A stretch of 64,000 bases of DNA from positions 17,395,175 to 17,459,174 of the forward strand of contig JBANSL010000018.1 of the NCBI GenBank assembly GCA_037127255.1, in the 5' to 3' direction. Position 1 is the stretch's first letter. Each line of letters begins with the position of its first letter. Below, one piece after another: positions 46,340-59,300 of the stretch. This stretch comes from Persicaria tinctoria. Taxonomy: Eukaryota; Streptophyta; Magnoliopsida; Caryophyllales; Polygonaceae. The translations under genes were made by a program, and so were the position numbers. The notes under the pieces were generated by a model. It searched no databases and was not told the DNA's origin. It saw nothing but the letters and a program-made list of their open reading frames with translations.

Positions 46340-48085
46340 TTATCACATCATACCGATCATTGGAAATTTGGTTGGAAATGGTTTCGTATCGAAATCAGTT
46401 TAATACACAATAGTTTGTACACTAATTGGTGATTTTCAAAATTCGTATTATTTTCGAGTCAGGATCGATAGTTTGTATAATTTTGGGTCATTTTTTCAAA
46501 AGAAAAATCCGAAATGCAATAAGCGGTATAATAGGAAAATAAAATCTCGAAATAAACTGAAATAGTATTTTAAAAAATAAAGAAATACTAGTAATGGAGG
46601 AGAAAATCAATTTGTGCGAAGGAGGGAATGGATAAAGATATGGTGATAGCTTGGCGTCACCATCACCATCACTTTGCTCCATATCCGCACCTCCTGCGGG
46701 CCCCACTCCCCCACTCTCCCCAAGTTCCAACCTGGCTGCTCTACCACGTGGCCCCTCATCTCTCCCTTACCTTGGAATCTCTGCATTTTTATTTTTATTT
46801 TTCATTTTTCATTTTTTATTTTTTGTGGTTCAATCCGATATTTATTTGTTTATGGTTCAAGCTTATTTCATATTATAGACCTATATTCTATGTTTGTGGG
46901 TGGTTTGTATCCACGAATAATTCTACATTTCTAATCGTAAATGAGAGTTATATTGCTTCAGTCGGGGTGGACAAATGGTATGGAATAATGGTTGGTAAAA
47001 ATGTTTCGGGTTTAATTCATACCTCTATTTTTTTTCTTTGGTGAAAGTTTAAGGTTTGTTTTGCTCTTTATTAGTGGGTCAGCGTGCGATTCTTACCGGT
47101 TGGGTCATTAGTCCAGAGTTAAAAACCCGTCATACAAAAAAGAGTTATTATCAAATCTATGTATGTTTTTCATGTCCTTTTTTCACTAAGATTGTTAGAT
47201 ATACATCTCAATTAAAATATATGATAAACATATGTCGAAAGTAGACATATGTTTATTCTTATATGCTTGGTTTAATTGTATTATTTGGTATGTCAATAGT
47301 GTTTTAATTTTCATCAAGATACTGTAAGAGATCGGACTACTCTTTACTGACTACTTAGCTATGTATCTCCTTTTAACAACAACAAAAAAAACTAAGATAC
47401 ATAGATAAAAATATAATGTATATAACTCATTTGAGATACATAGATGAGATGAATGCCTCATAAAAAGCTATGTATAAATAGTCATACTTCTCGATTTTCA
47501 AAGGAGCTACTATATTCACACAACAAAAATATCGTCAAATGCACGACCACCAGCCACCGACACCGACTCCAGAAGTCGGCAACCCAAATCAGTCTCACCC
47601 AAGCAACCAACACACATGAGCACCCCTTGCCGAACCCGAGCCACCAACCACCGATACCGACTAACACTCTCAACAAGCATCCAACTAGCAATACACGAGT
47701 GCCCCATTGTTGAGCTCAAGCCACCTGCCACTAACACCGACACCTGTTGTCGGCACTCTTCACTATGCGTTTGACGAGATAAAGTATTCATTACTTTTCA
47801 ATTGATAAATACCATATTTTCCATACTCACGTATTAATGCCAAAATTTTGTGTAAAATATGTGACAAAAATGTTAAATTATCACTTTATTTATCAAATGA
47901 ATCTTATTTAGGTTTCTTTAGCATTTTATACACACAAAACAGTCTTGGGGGATTTTTAATAGAAAACAAAAATGAGGATGGATTTTTATAGTTTTCTAAT
48001 TTGAGGGTGTTGTTTTGTAATTTACTCAAGAAAAAAGGGGGAGATAAATTTGTGTGGTGGAGAATTTGGAGGTTGAAATTAAAGT
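46340..48085. other. Intergenic sequence upstream of the B-box gene
   Basis: No gene supported. A C-rich stretch at 47530-47760 repeats CCGACACCGAC and AGCCACC-type words. A GA microsatellite lies near 48092-48108, at the presumed leader of the B-box gene. Confidence 0.6.
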
Positions 48086-48268
48086 ATTCGAGAGAGAGAG
48101 AGAGAAAGCAACCCTCTCAAGCATGAAGTAGCAACAGGTCGAAAAGAAACCCCTCACCAACTCTCAAGGCTAAAAATCTCCGTTCTTCATTCGTTTCCGC
48201 TCTCGATTTCACCGCAATTTGTCACGAATCACGCCGAAGAGATTGTGTTGAAAGATCGAGGAGTTTCA

Positions 48269-49064
48269 ATGGCGAGGAAGGAGAGTAGGAGTTGCGAGCT
48301 CTGCACCTCGGAGGCTAAGACGTTCTGCGAGTCGGATCAGGCGAGGCTGTGCTGGGACTGCGACGAGAAGGTACACGGCGCCAACTTCCTGGTGGCGAAG
48401 CATACAAGGACGGCGCTCTGCGGCATCTGTCACTCTCCCACGCCGTGGAAGGCCTCTGGCCTCAAGGTCGGCCGCGCAATCAGTGTTTGCGGCGCCTGCG
48501 TCGGCCGATCTACTCGCTTGGGAGGCGGATCTGCAGGAGACGTAGGAGTTTCCGCGGCGGAGGTGGAGGAAGTCGATGCGCGGAGCAGGAATTTCCGGAT
48601 CGGTCAGCGGGAGGAGATCGACGACGACGACGAGTATTCCGACGATGATGATAGCAGTGACGGCGATAACGACGATTTATATGGATGTGATGAAGATAAT
48701 GACGACGACGAGAATCAGGTGGTCCCGACGGAGACCTCCTGCAGCGAAGAGGAAGAGCAGCTCTCCTCCGGCGGCGCTGTCGGCGAATCGACGTCGACGA
48801 GTCGATTCCTCCACTCACCGTTCTCGCACCACTCCAATGTAAGATTTCGCATATCTAAATCGAAATTGTTGATTGCAAGGGAGATAAATACTCAATTAAT
48901 CATTCGATGAATTTCAGGTTGAAATTGGAGCAAGCAGTTCAGGTTTATCATCCAACGCGGCGAGGTCACGGCCGGCGCAGGAAGAAGGCGAAGACGAGAT
49001 TATTCATGGCGAATTCATGAAACGGCCATTGAAGCAGAGGAAAGTAGTAACGAATCCACAATAA
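48269..49064 (+). CDS. B-box zinc finger protein (BBX28/29-like)
   Basis: Two exons (48269-48838, 48918-49064) with a short 79-bp GT-AG intron encode 238 residues. The start ATG follows GAGTTTCA. An in-frame upstream GTG at 48245 is not used here. Residues 8-50 are one complete B-box: CELC, CESD, LCWDCD, KVHGANFLVAKH. A second, degenerate Cys pair set follows (CGICHSP, VCGACV). The middle is strongly acidic (Asp/Glu runs) and the end is basic (KRPLKQRK). By family, BBX structure group V proteins are nuclear regulators without a CCT domain that modulate light and flowering signalling through protein contacts. A GA-rich leader lies upstream. Its neighbour is a PHOS-type stress gene, matching the pairing in Arabidopsis as I recall it. 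Confidence 0.93.
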
Positions 49065-50940
49065 CGGTGACAGCGATGGAAGGTTATCAAATCAAACCAG
49101 TTGATGAATTGTAAAGTAACCAAGTAAGTTCTAACCACTTGTCCTAAAAATCTGTAATTTTATCGAGCGGTTCTGATAAATTTGAATTGGTTATGTTTAT
49201 TACTCCATCTGCAAATTGCCAAATTGTATGATATCTGATACAACTTCTTGGTTTAATTATATGGTGAAACAAGCTATAGCAGCAACTATAGACTTAGTTT
49301 TTTTTTTCTTTACAAAAAAAATAAATAAAAAAATCTTGTTAAATCATAACCAAGTAAAATCTGACTTGATTCGTATTATGTAGACTAGTTGTGGGCTTGT
49401 CCTATGGGATAAAGATATGCCTTTCATTTTCTAGTTGAAGATGATCAAAGGTGTGGGCATTGCACTTGCACCGTTGTTTGGTAGGAAGTAAATGAAAAGG
49501 AATCAAAGGAGACAGACAAGTCTCCAAATAGTATGAAATGACGCCATTTTATTTTTGGGAAAATTGTACTGTATACCACCAAACTTTTAAAGTTGTAGGA
49601 AATATCACAAACTTTTAACCTTTGATGCCCCTATTGTCACAAGGCCGGGCGATGTCACAGTTGTTCGGTGAAATACACGACATGGCGTAGTGATGTGTGT
49701 TGAGAAGTTATTCACAAGCTATCATATTTGCATCAGATATTTTGCTGAAAATTTGTGTCATCTCTTATGACATTAATCGCAGCAGGTTAAAATTTGGTAA
49801 TATGGTTTCTACTTTGAAAGGTAATGAAGTTTATGTTCAATCGCCTATAAAGTTTGGTGATATTTGACTTACTCTTTCATTCTATTTTTGCTTCGTTTGC
49901 TTTTATTTTAGTTTTTCGATAATTTAAAGGTTATTAATGGGAATAAGATGTGTATAATGACACGGTAAAAGATTAGCTATTGATAGGATCAACGTTAATG
50001 GCGACGATATGCGAGTTTTGATGTCGAAAACAAAAGTGGTTCACTCATCCAATAATTGATGTTACAAGTTACAACTTTCGTACTAAAGCCACAACAAGTT
50101 GCGACAAAACTATACCGGATTTTCCTGGGCTGATGTGCGGTTTGTGGTCCAAATGCTAAGGGTTTTGCTATACGTTTCTATATTGGGTCTCTGATTTTGG
50201 AGATTTTCAAGAACTCTTTGCAAGTGGACGATAAACAATCACACGATTTAGTTTCCCCATTGCAAGCCCATTTTTGTGTTGAAAAGGAACTATATAACTG
50301 CTTCCCAGTCCCACTCACAAGGACGGACAAGGTAGTCGATAAATTCGCATGAAACTGCGCCATTTATACCTCAATATGCACCAAAATTACCAGTCATCGG
50401 AGATTAGGAGTCGTCGAAGATCATTGATGGCATGCTCATGCCACTTGGGTTTGGGTTTTAACGTCGAAAATTCCGGCTATTTTATGCAACTACCCAGGTT
50501 AAGGTTAGCTATCGCAAATTCTGTTAGTACATTTTCTAAAACCACCGCAGTTGGAATAAATGTAAGCTTTAAACAATTACAAGTAAAGGATGATCTTGAT
50601 TCAATGCAAATACAGCTGCAGAAATGTTCACACGCTGGGGCGGGGGCCTAAAAGATCTCCAAATAACCAGCAAACAGTGGCAAGTCCAACGCAAACTCAA
50701 GATGGGTCACATCGAAATACGACACCTTAATAACCAAACACAGCCAAACCAATCTTAATATCGAAAGACCTCCAAATAGCCAGCAAGCCGTCTAAATGTA
50801 GATATAGTTCATAAACAAGACCCAAAAGAGTAGTCTGAAAGCCATACTACACTACAGCGAGCTCATACTGCTACAACCGGAGTGCCATTGACCAACTTGT
50901 AATTACAATAGAACACTCCAGTACAGGGCAACGGTGATGA
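49065..50940. other. Intergenic region between the B-box and stress-protein genes
   Basis: 3' flank of the B-box gene, then AT-rich sequence. The open stretch at 50349-50651 shows no recognisable domain. The genes converge here. Confidence 0.6.
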
Positions 50941-53351
50941 AAAGACAATCTAAACAAGATGGAAATGAATAGCAAGTGTTTGTAGGGAAGGATCGTAAAT
51001 GTAAAGGACTAGAGAATCACATTGGTGAAAGGATACATGTCTGCCATTTGCGAGATAGCTTTTCAGCACCGAACATTGATCAATTCCCTGCATAACAAAT
51101 TTGAAGAAATCAGCGTAACAAACTGAACAGGAGATGCAGCCCAAGATATTGCATCATATACGAATGTCCCGATTAAAGCACTGATGTTGCTAGTCCCTAA
51201 CAATTGTTCAAAGTAGGGCTGTAGGGTAATGCAAGGAACATATAATGAGGAAGAATTGGAGTTTACATCAGGCAGCTTATGAAACAGGCAGTAACTGCAA
51301 ATTTGAAAGACTAACTGGTCGAGTAACTTATGTAAGGGATATTTAACAAGTAAAAAAGGCGTATACAGCTGAGAATGAACTTTAAATCAGATAACTTAAG
51401 CAACAGGAAGAATCTACAAATTAAAAAACTTATCGCTGCGAAATGATATTTGATGATACTGTTTGGCAGTCTACATACCCTATAAAACTTTCAGGCACGT
51501 TATCGGTACTAGATTATGCTTCTGCAGTTTAGATGATAATGAAACACTCTTTAAGCACTACTTGTCAGTTTGTCACATCTGGTCCAGGTAGCCCCATCCA
51601 TAATAACACAAACATACTGCACTCAAATTATTTAACTAAAACAAAAAAGAGAAAAGAATCTCTCCTTGAGAGAACATTAAAAAATTTCATCCATAATAAT
51701 ACACTTAAGGTAACAACGAAACGTCCACAGTCTTCAAGCAACCTTTCTAATGACATGTAACATCCTTTGTCACCCTTTAACTAAAGGGTCTTTAAGCCTT
51801 CTCCCCTGAGCAATAATGCATCAGAAGTCGTAACATTTCCAATCTTGATGGAAATAAGAAAAGAAAGTCCAAATGCTAACGGAAATATGAGATGTGATCT
51901 TAACTAGTAGCATCAAAAGGACATGAAAAGATTTGAAACAAACCCAACCCTTAGAAACTGGGAAAATTGCAAAGAATCGGTCCATTAACATATCCTAGCT
52001 CACGTGCAGGAAATGCCAGGAGACTTGGGATAGTGATGATCAGGAAATCATAGGAACTGTTTGTGGTATGTGCTGAATGTCAGATTAGTTTGGCAACAAA
52101 CTTAGAGGGTTGGATTCAATCAGTAGTTTATCAATACAACAGAGGTGTTGGATCCAAACGATCAGCAAATATGACAAATTGAACCTCACTGAGCCGGGAG
52201 ATAAAATGTAATAATGATGGCAGTTGAATCATTGAATCTATACGAAGGTAAACCTAGCTGACAGGTACAATGACTAGGGTTTCTCTTGCTTATCACATTG
52301 TCATGTTACCATGTGTAAGATAAACATTGATGTAAGAATGTATGTCCATCACCTGGGATCACTTCTACAATGAAGTATAAAAACTTATAAGACAGTAAAG
52401 CAAACTACACAAGTTAAAATACCAACTCTGCAGCTAGTATTAACATGATAACATTAATCTAAAAGATGATAATTTTCCTCAAAACATAAGTTTAACATTA
52501 GAGAAGCGCATTCTATTTTATACGATAGATTCAAGATGTGATAATTTTCCATTTCTTTCTTATAAAGCTCAATTAAGTGTCCACTATGAAAGAAACCTCT
52601 GAGAGAGGCCTTGTATTAAAATGGAAATTTTGTGAAGCTAATTGAATAGAAGCCAAGGTCAAGGAAATTATGCGCAATTTGCATACACAGTCCAAAAACT
52701 TAGGACATTGCCTGTGTTCATTGCAAGTTTAGAGATTATTTTTTAAAAACAAATCGTTAAAAAACGGACGCTAACAGAAGATGAGCCAAGGTTATTGAAA
52801 TTACGTGCAACTGCACAAACACTACAAACACTTAGGATATTGCATGCATTCATAGAAAGCTCAGAGATTCTTTTAAAATAAAAATTGATTCGCATCGGAA
52901 GCTTAGATAACAAAAGCTTACACATTCTTATAGAGCAAATCAATGAGATGTACATATGATATAGAATAGAATTAAAAAAGTAGAACTCCAAGCCAACAAA
53001 CTTTTTCAGATGCAGAATTACGAGCAATTTGTTTAAAAAATTATAGAAGTGCAGTCGTTCAGCTCAGAATTACTCCGTATATTTAATGCAAGACAATAAC
53101 TAGAAAGAACTATTTATAATCAGATTTTAACATCTTAATTTCCTTCCATTAGCCATACCCAAGCCCATAAGCAATGTTCCCAATCAGGAATATGAGGTGA
53201 AAAGATGAGAAATCCGCTATCGAGAGCTCTTTTGGTGCCTCCAATAAAACATCAGAATTTTACAATTTTGTTAAGTACTGTTTCCAATGATGCAATCATG
53301 AACATTGAAGATAAACACTTAAAAGAACCAGAGCATTACGAAGAAATAGAG
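50941..53351 (-). other. Probable 3' region of the stress-protein gene
   Basis: No independent gene is seen. A candidate splice acceptor (TTATGCAG) near 51150 could join exon 2 of the upstream stress-protein gene to a last exon or 3' untranslated exon, but this cannot be settled from sequence alone. Confidence 0.4.
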
Positions 53352-56300
53352 CTAACCTTTACGCTCATCTGAAGCATCATGGTATTCCTCCTCTGCTGCT
53401 CCTTCCTCTTCAGCTTCAGCCACTGTCACTATATCATCACCAGCAGGATTTCCATCTTTCTCATCAGGGTAACGGACAACCACCACTGGGCAAACACAGT
53501 GACGCACACAGTAGTCGCTGACACTCCCAAGCCTACCATTGCCTCCTCGCCTCGTTGCACCAAAACCCCGGCTTCCCATGATAACCGCGTTGAAGCCCAG
53601 CCTTTCAACTTCTAGACACAACCTCTCCTTCATGTCATGATCCTTAACAATATGTATCTTGTAAGGAACCTATCAAATATTATAAATAAAAGAACCATTT
53701 GAGCTCTTCCATCAATCAAAACAGGAAGAGATCACTATTTGTAGTTCTTCAAGTAATAAGCAGTAACAAATTAAATGCACATAAACCACCACGTGCTCCT
53801 AGTGATACCCAAGATTGGAAGGAGATGTTGCCATTTTGAGACACACACATGGCACCATGAAGTGCGGAAAGCATCGAGAGCTTGGGTACGCAGAGTTTCG
53901 GAAAATATCGAGAGCTTGAGATCGGAAAATATCGAGAGCTTGAGAACGGAAAATATCGAGAGCTTGAGAACGGAAAAATTATAGACTAAAAGGTCATACC
54001 TAGAATTATATTTGCAGATACCTTACTTCAACAACAAATCGACATTTTCATGTAGTGCAACAGATGGACAAAATAGATAGGGTAAGCAGTAAACAAGGTC
54101 CCCCGAAACAATAATAGAACCAAAAAATGTTTCCTAACCCTAACGAGGAACGCGCCCCCACGCGTCCCTCCTTTTCTCCCCTTCAGGCCAATCGGCCGCC
54201 TAATCCTAACCCTAGCGACCACCGCTCCGCTCACCTGCAACCGCCGAAGGACTGTCCCTCTGCAACCCCCACTTGCTCTGCCCACCGCCCACCTTGCCCC
54301 TTTGCGTTGGTGTTTCTCGAGCCCACTTGCTCCATCCCCGTTCACGGCGGGATTTACCTGAGGAAGGTGTCTCGATGGGCAGTGGTGGCTCTTGAATTCT
54401 TCCATTCTCGGCGAGACCCGTCTTCCGGGTGGGCTAATCGGCCTTTTGATTGGGCTTTTTTGTGGGATGGGACTGTCTGGTGGTGGCCGGACGGGCGCCG
54501 TCGTTTCGGGCTCTGGTACGGCTGGCTTCTTGGTCCCTCTCTCTACTTACCGGTGTCCTCGCTGTCTCTTCTGGCTTCACTGATCTCTAGTATTTGTGAG
54601 GGCTGGTGGTTGTTGGGGTGGTCGAAGCCGGTGGCTTTGATTCCCTCGGTCCACAGCTGCTCAAAGGTGCCCTCTCCGCTTCTTCTGCCTCTAATGCGCC
54701 CTGTAAGTCTTCTTTCTCTCCCTTACAAACACTCGACTATTCCCGTTGCCTACCAGCAAATTACGTACTTAAGCCTCAAACAAGGTCTTTGGGAATATAC
54801 TTCCCTTCAAACAAACTTCCAGTTTACATTAAATTACTCCATGCTCTTCGGCTTCTTGTTCTGTTCACAGGTGATTTCCACCCGTTACCTATCGATTCTG
54901 ATATTTGTAAGTCCCCTCCCTATCTCGACTGCTCACTTGCCGCTTGTCCGGCTCTACCGATATCGTACTGATATAATTTATCCTAAAGGATACAATTGGG
55001 ATCACAATCCAACCCTCATTTCGGCTAATTTCCCCAATCATCTAGTTTACTCGGTTGATTTCAACCACCTTGGTATTCATAACTTGTTTTACACTGTTAA
55101 CTTCATCTCTGGTGTTTTTTACTTGATTGTTTTTTCCACTGATATTCTTACTTTGTTTTGCCAAACAACGCGGTTCTTACGGGTTGTCTTTGTTTGGTGG
55201 GCTTTGCGCTGGCCGCGCATTTTGTATCAGTCTCTGTTCTGGGTGCAGCACCATAGTTTGGTTCTTGCTGCAGCCGGGCTTTCTGTTCCGCTTTGCAGGT
55301 TGCTCTTTGCTTGCGGGTGTGTGCCTCTGTTCAGGTTTCACTCCGTAGCCTCGTCGGTTGATCACCCTCATCAACAATTTCAACAATCAGTTACAACTAC
55401 TTGCCTTTACAAGGACTACCAGTTTACTCAAAACAATTGCTACAGGTTTTCTATTTCGCTAACACCGACGGGTCCTTATGTCTTTTACTTTGCTGTTCGA
55501 CAGCCTCTTTGGGTTCATTGCCATTTCGATTATGTTTGTCGACACCCTCCCGGTTCTTATCATGTCTTGATGTATACAACACACCTTATACTCTTCTATT
55601 TTGTTTATTCAATAGTTACTCTACCGGGTGTATTAACCTTCCTTGTGTGTTTAGAATTGATTTTATTTTTTACACGCTATTGGTTTGAGGTTCAGTCTTG
55701 GGATTCTGAAGCTATCCCAGCTTGTATCTTGACCAACCTTCAGCTCATATTTGTTTATGGTTTTGTTTGGGTTTCAATTTTGCAAATTCTCCCTATTCCT
55801 TTTATATGTTGTTATTTGCCCAATGGTCTTAGGTACACACGTGGATCTTCATTTTTCTTGATCAATTGTGTAGCTTTTATTAAGCTGCTACTATCGATTC
55901 ACCAATCCTTTAAAATAACTCTACTGCTATCCCAACCTTTTCTTCGGACATGTTCACTCATTGGCCTTTCATTCCTTATCTCATACTTGATTTGTTTCCA
56001 ACCTGCAGGAAGTGCTTCTTGTCTAAAAATTCACAGACTTAACCGTCTATCGTCCTTACAGGACCTATTGATCCTTCGAAGGTGGTTTGTCGTCATGAAG
56101 GGGCCCTTGGTTTTCCGGTTTCATGTTCCGGGGACTGCTGTTTGGTGTCTTCCTGGTCGGCTTCTGCTTCTGCAACTCGCTGGTGCGTCCTTCGCGCTCG
56201 AGTTGTTGAGGTTTGTTTCAGTTCCGGTGGACTCCTTCTGCTGCGGCGTTCTTGTGCACTTGGCGTTTGCCTGTTGTTGCTCTGCTCGGTGCTCGCTGCT

Positions 56301-59300
56301 GGCGTCGACGGGCTCTCTGAGGAGGTTTGCTGGGTTGTGCTTAAGTGTTCCGGTTGGCTGGCGTCGGCTGGGTGCCTTGCTTGGGGCTGTGTTCGGGCAT
56401 ACGCTGCTGCTGCTAGCTGTCTTTCCTCGGCTTCGTTATGGCCTTCGTTGCTGCTGCTACTCGGAGTTTTGTTGTGGGATGAGCTTCCTACTAATTCAGG
56501 AGTGGTGTACTAATTTGGATTCACAATCCCTTACTTTATATTTTGGATTAAACTTAGTTTGCTACCAGCAAATTTATATAACCAATTGTATAACAACATT
56601 GATCCCAAACGACAACAATCACTGGTTACTCTCACACTCTAGTTCGCTCTCACTGGGCCTCTATATTTGTTTCGATCAATCAACCCTTTATACCATGTCC
56701 TTCTACATCATTTCTAGTTTATTCTCGTGTGTGCCACCATACGAATGTATTACCAACTATTTCGATCCGATTTTGCTGTTGTTATATAGCTCTCCAATGT
56801 TTCCCATGCCTTTGGTTTTGCACATTGTCGTCTGTTCCTCTTGGCCGGTTACAGTTGGCCTACTAATCACCAATTGGAGTCTGACACCGCTCCCGATAAA
56901 ATGCTATCGATTAATACAAAACCAACAGATACATGAACCAACGGATACAAAAAATAGTTTCCCATGAATATATGCACTTGGAATTCCTGCGGTATTCGCA
57001 GTAGAAACTTCTGGACTAACGTTGACATTTTCTGTAAGAATAATCATATTAACGTACTAGCTCTCTTGGAAACAAAAACAGATAAGGTTCCGTCCGATAT
57101 TTGCTGGCGGAAGTGTGGATTTACTAACATTGCTTTCGATCCGGCTGCCGGGTTTTCCGGTGGCATCTGTTTGCTATGGAAATGTTTACCCTCGAGCCAA
57201 GGATCCTTTGATCTGATATCGGTTAACAACCGCTTTATACATTTCAACTACTCGGACTTTATATCTCACACAAAAGTTGCCATCCTAGTGATTTATGCCC
57301 CACCGGACGAGGCTCGGAAGGGCCCGTTTTGGGAAACCATCGATCTTTATATCCAAAACTTACTTATACCATACTGTATAATGGGGGATTTCAATGACAT
57401 CTGCTCCCCATCTGAGAAGATGGGGGGTGTTTGTCCGCCAAATGGCAGATTTGCACGCCTGATCGACCTCAAAAACAAATTTTCTTTACACGAAGTTCCT
57501 TCCTTCGGTGGACGATTCACCTGGAAACGGAAAAAACACGGAATTGACTACTGCTTTGAGAGACTGGATCGTCTCCTCATTCACACAGAGGTCCTCACCA
57601 TTTTTGACTCGCTTAGAACTCAGATTCATCCCTTCACCAGATCTGATCATGCACCAATCTCGACAGACTTCAGCCGGAATGTAAAACCGAAAAACAGACC
57701 ATTCAAATTTGAGCTAGCCTGGGCAAACCGCCCGGATTATAACAACCTTGTGTCTCAGGCATGGCGTCTAGACTCCTCGGGCTCCTTTATGTACCGCCTA
57801 TTCCAAAAAATGAAACTTTTAAAGCGCCTTTCCAAAGAATGGCATAAGAAAACTTTCCTCAATATAAACAACCAAATTCAGACAACTGATCAGAAACTAC
57901 TCCAACTACAGTCTTCGCTGATGTCAGACTACAATAACAACGACATCAAGTTATTAAAGCAACTGCTCAATAAAAGAGAAAGAATGCTCGATTTCCATCG
58001 AAGATACTGGAGCCAAAGGGCTAAGGTAAAGCATGCCAAGCTAAACGATTCCAACTCTGGATATTTTCACAAAATCGCCTCGTCCAAGAGGGGAAGGAAA
58101 ATTATCAAGTCTCTCACCCTTCCGGGTGGGGCTGTCGCTGATGACTTTCATATTATTCAACAAGAATTTGAAACAGACTTCAAATCTCGATTCCGCTCCT
58201 CCACAAGAAGCGACCTCGACACAACTAGGGACTTAAGGGTTATCCCCTCGCAAGTTACACAGGCAGAAAACGACATGCTGACAGCTCCTGTCTCTAACGC
58301 AGAGATTAAAACTGCGGTTTTCTCTATGAGTCCGGACAAAGCACCTGGTCCTGACGGGTTCTCGGCAGGTTTCTACCAAAAATTCTGGAGTACAGTTGGC
58401 CCTTCTGTCACGAAAGCTGTAAAAGCATTTTTCTCAAGTGGAACGCTATTAAGACAATCTAACCATACCTTCATAACGTTACTACCAAAACGGGATGACC
58501 CGACAACAGTAAGCCACTACCGCCCTATTAGTTTGTGCTCCACGATTTACAAGATTATAGCAAAGGTGATTACAGCAAGACTTACCAAGATTTTTGAAAA
58601 ATTGATACATCCCTTACAAGGCGCCTTTACGAAAGGTCGGTCCATCCAGGATAACATTCTTATAGCCCATGAGGCTTTCCACTCCTTCAAGCTTAAGCGG
58701 GGCAAGTCGGGCTTGCTTGCCTTGAAGCTGGATATGGAGAAAGCTTACGACCGTGTTGAGTGGTCCTTCCTTTTCAAAGTACTTTCCAAGTTCGGCTTTA
58801 ACGACAAGTTTATCTGTTGGATCAGAGAGTGCGTAACTACGGTTTCTTACTCTGTTCTGGTAAATGATGAGCCAACGACACTCATTGAGCCCACCAGGGG
58901 ACTTAGGCAGGGCGATCCCCTATCACCTTTTCTGTTTATTTTGGCTTCGGAGGTATTGGCTAGGACTCTGGAACATGAAAGTTCTGTAAACAAAGATCTG
59001 GGAATAGTGTTCGGTAAACCGGGCATTAAGATTCCTTTTTTAGCTTTCGCAGATGATATCCTCATTTTCTGCAAAGCTTCCCAGTCGGCTTGCTCTTCAG
59101 TTCTGACGATTCTTGACCGCTTCTGCCTAATTTCGGGGCAGAAGGTCAATTTACATAAATCTAGCTTCCAAGCTTCCTCGAACACAACACCAGCAGCAAT
59201 TAGTGCCACGATTGCGGTCCTTGGTATCCCCCAAGCAAATAACTTTGACAAATATCTCGGCTGCCCAATCGTCAACGGACGAACTAACAAAGACACCTTC

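Noticed and set aside
47516..47791. 91-codon minus-strand frame in C-rich sequence
   Set aside because: Low-complexity ACCGAC-type repeats explain the openness; no domain.
48510..48842. Arg/Ser-rich and Thr-rich open frames inside the B-box gene
   Set aside because: Shadows of the acidic GAC/GAT-rich coding stretch in other frames.
50349..50651. 100-codon plus-strand frame between the B-box and stress genes
   Set aside because: No recognisable feature; could be chance.
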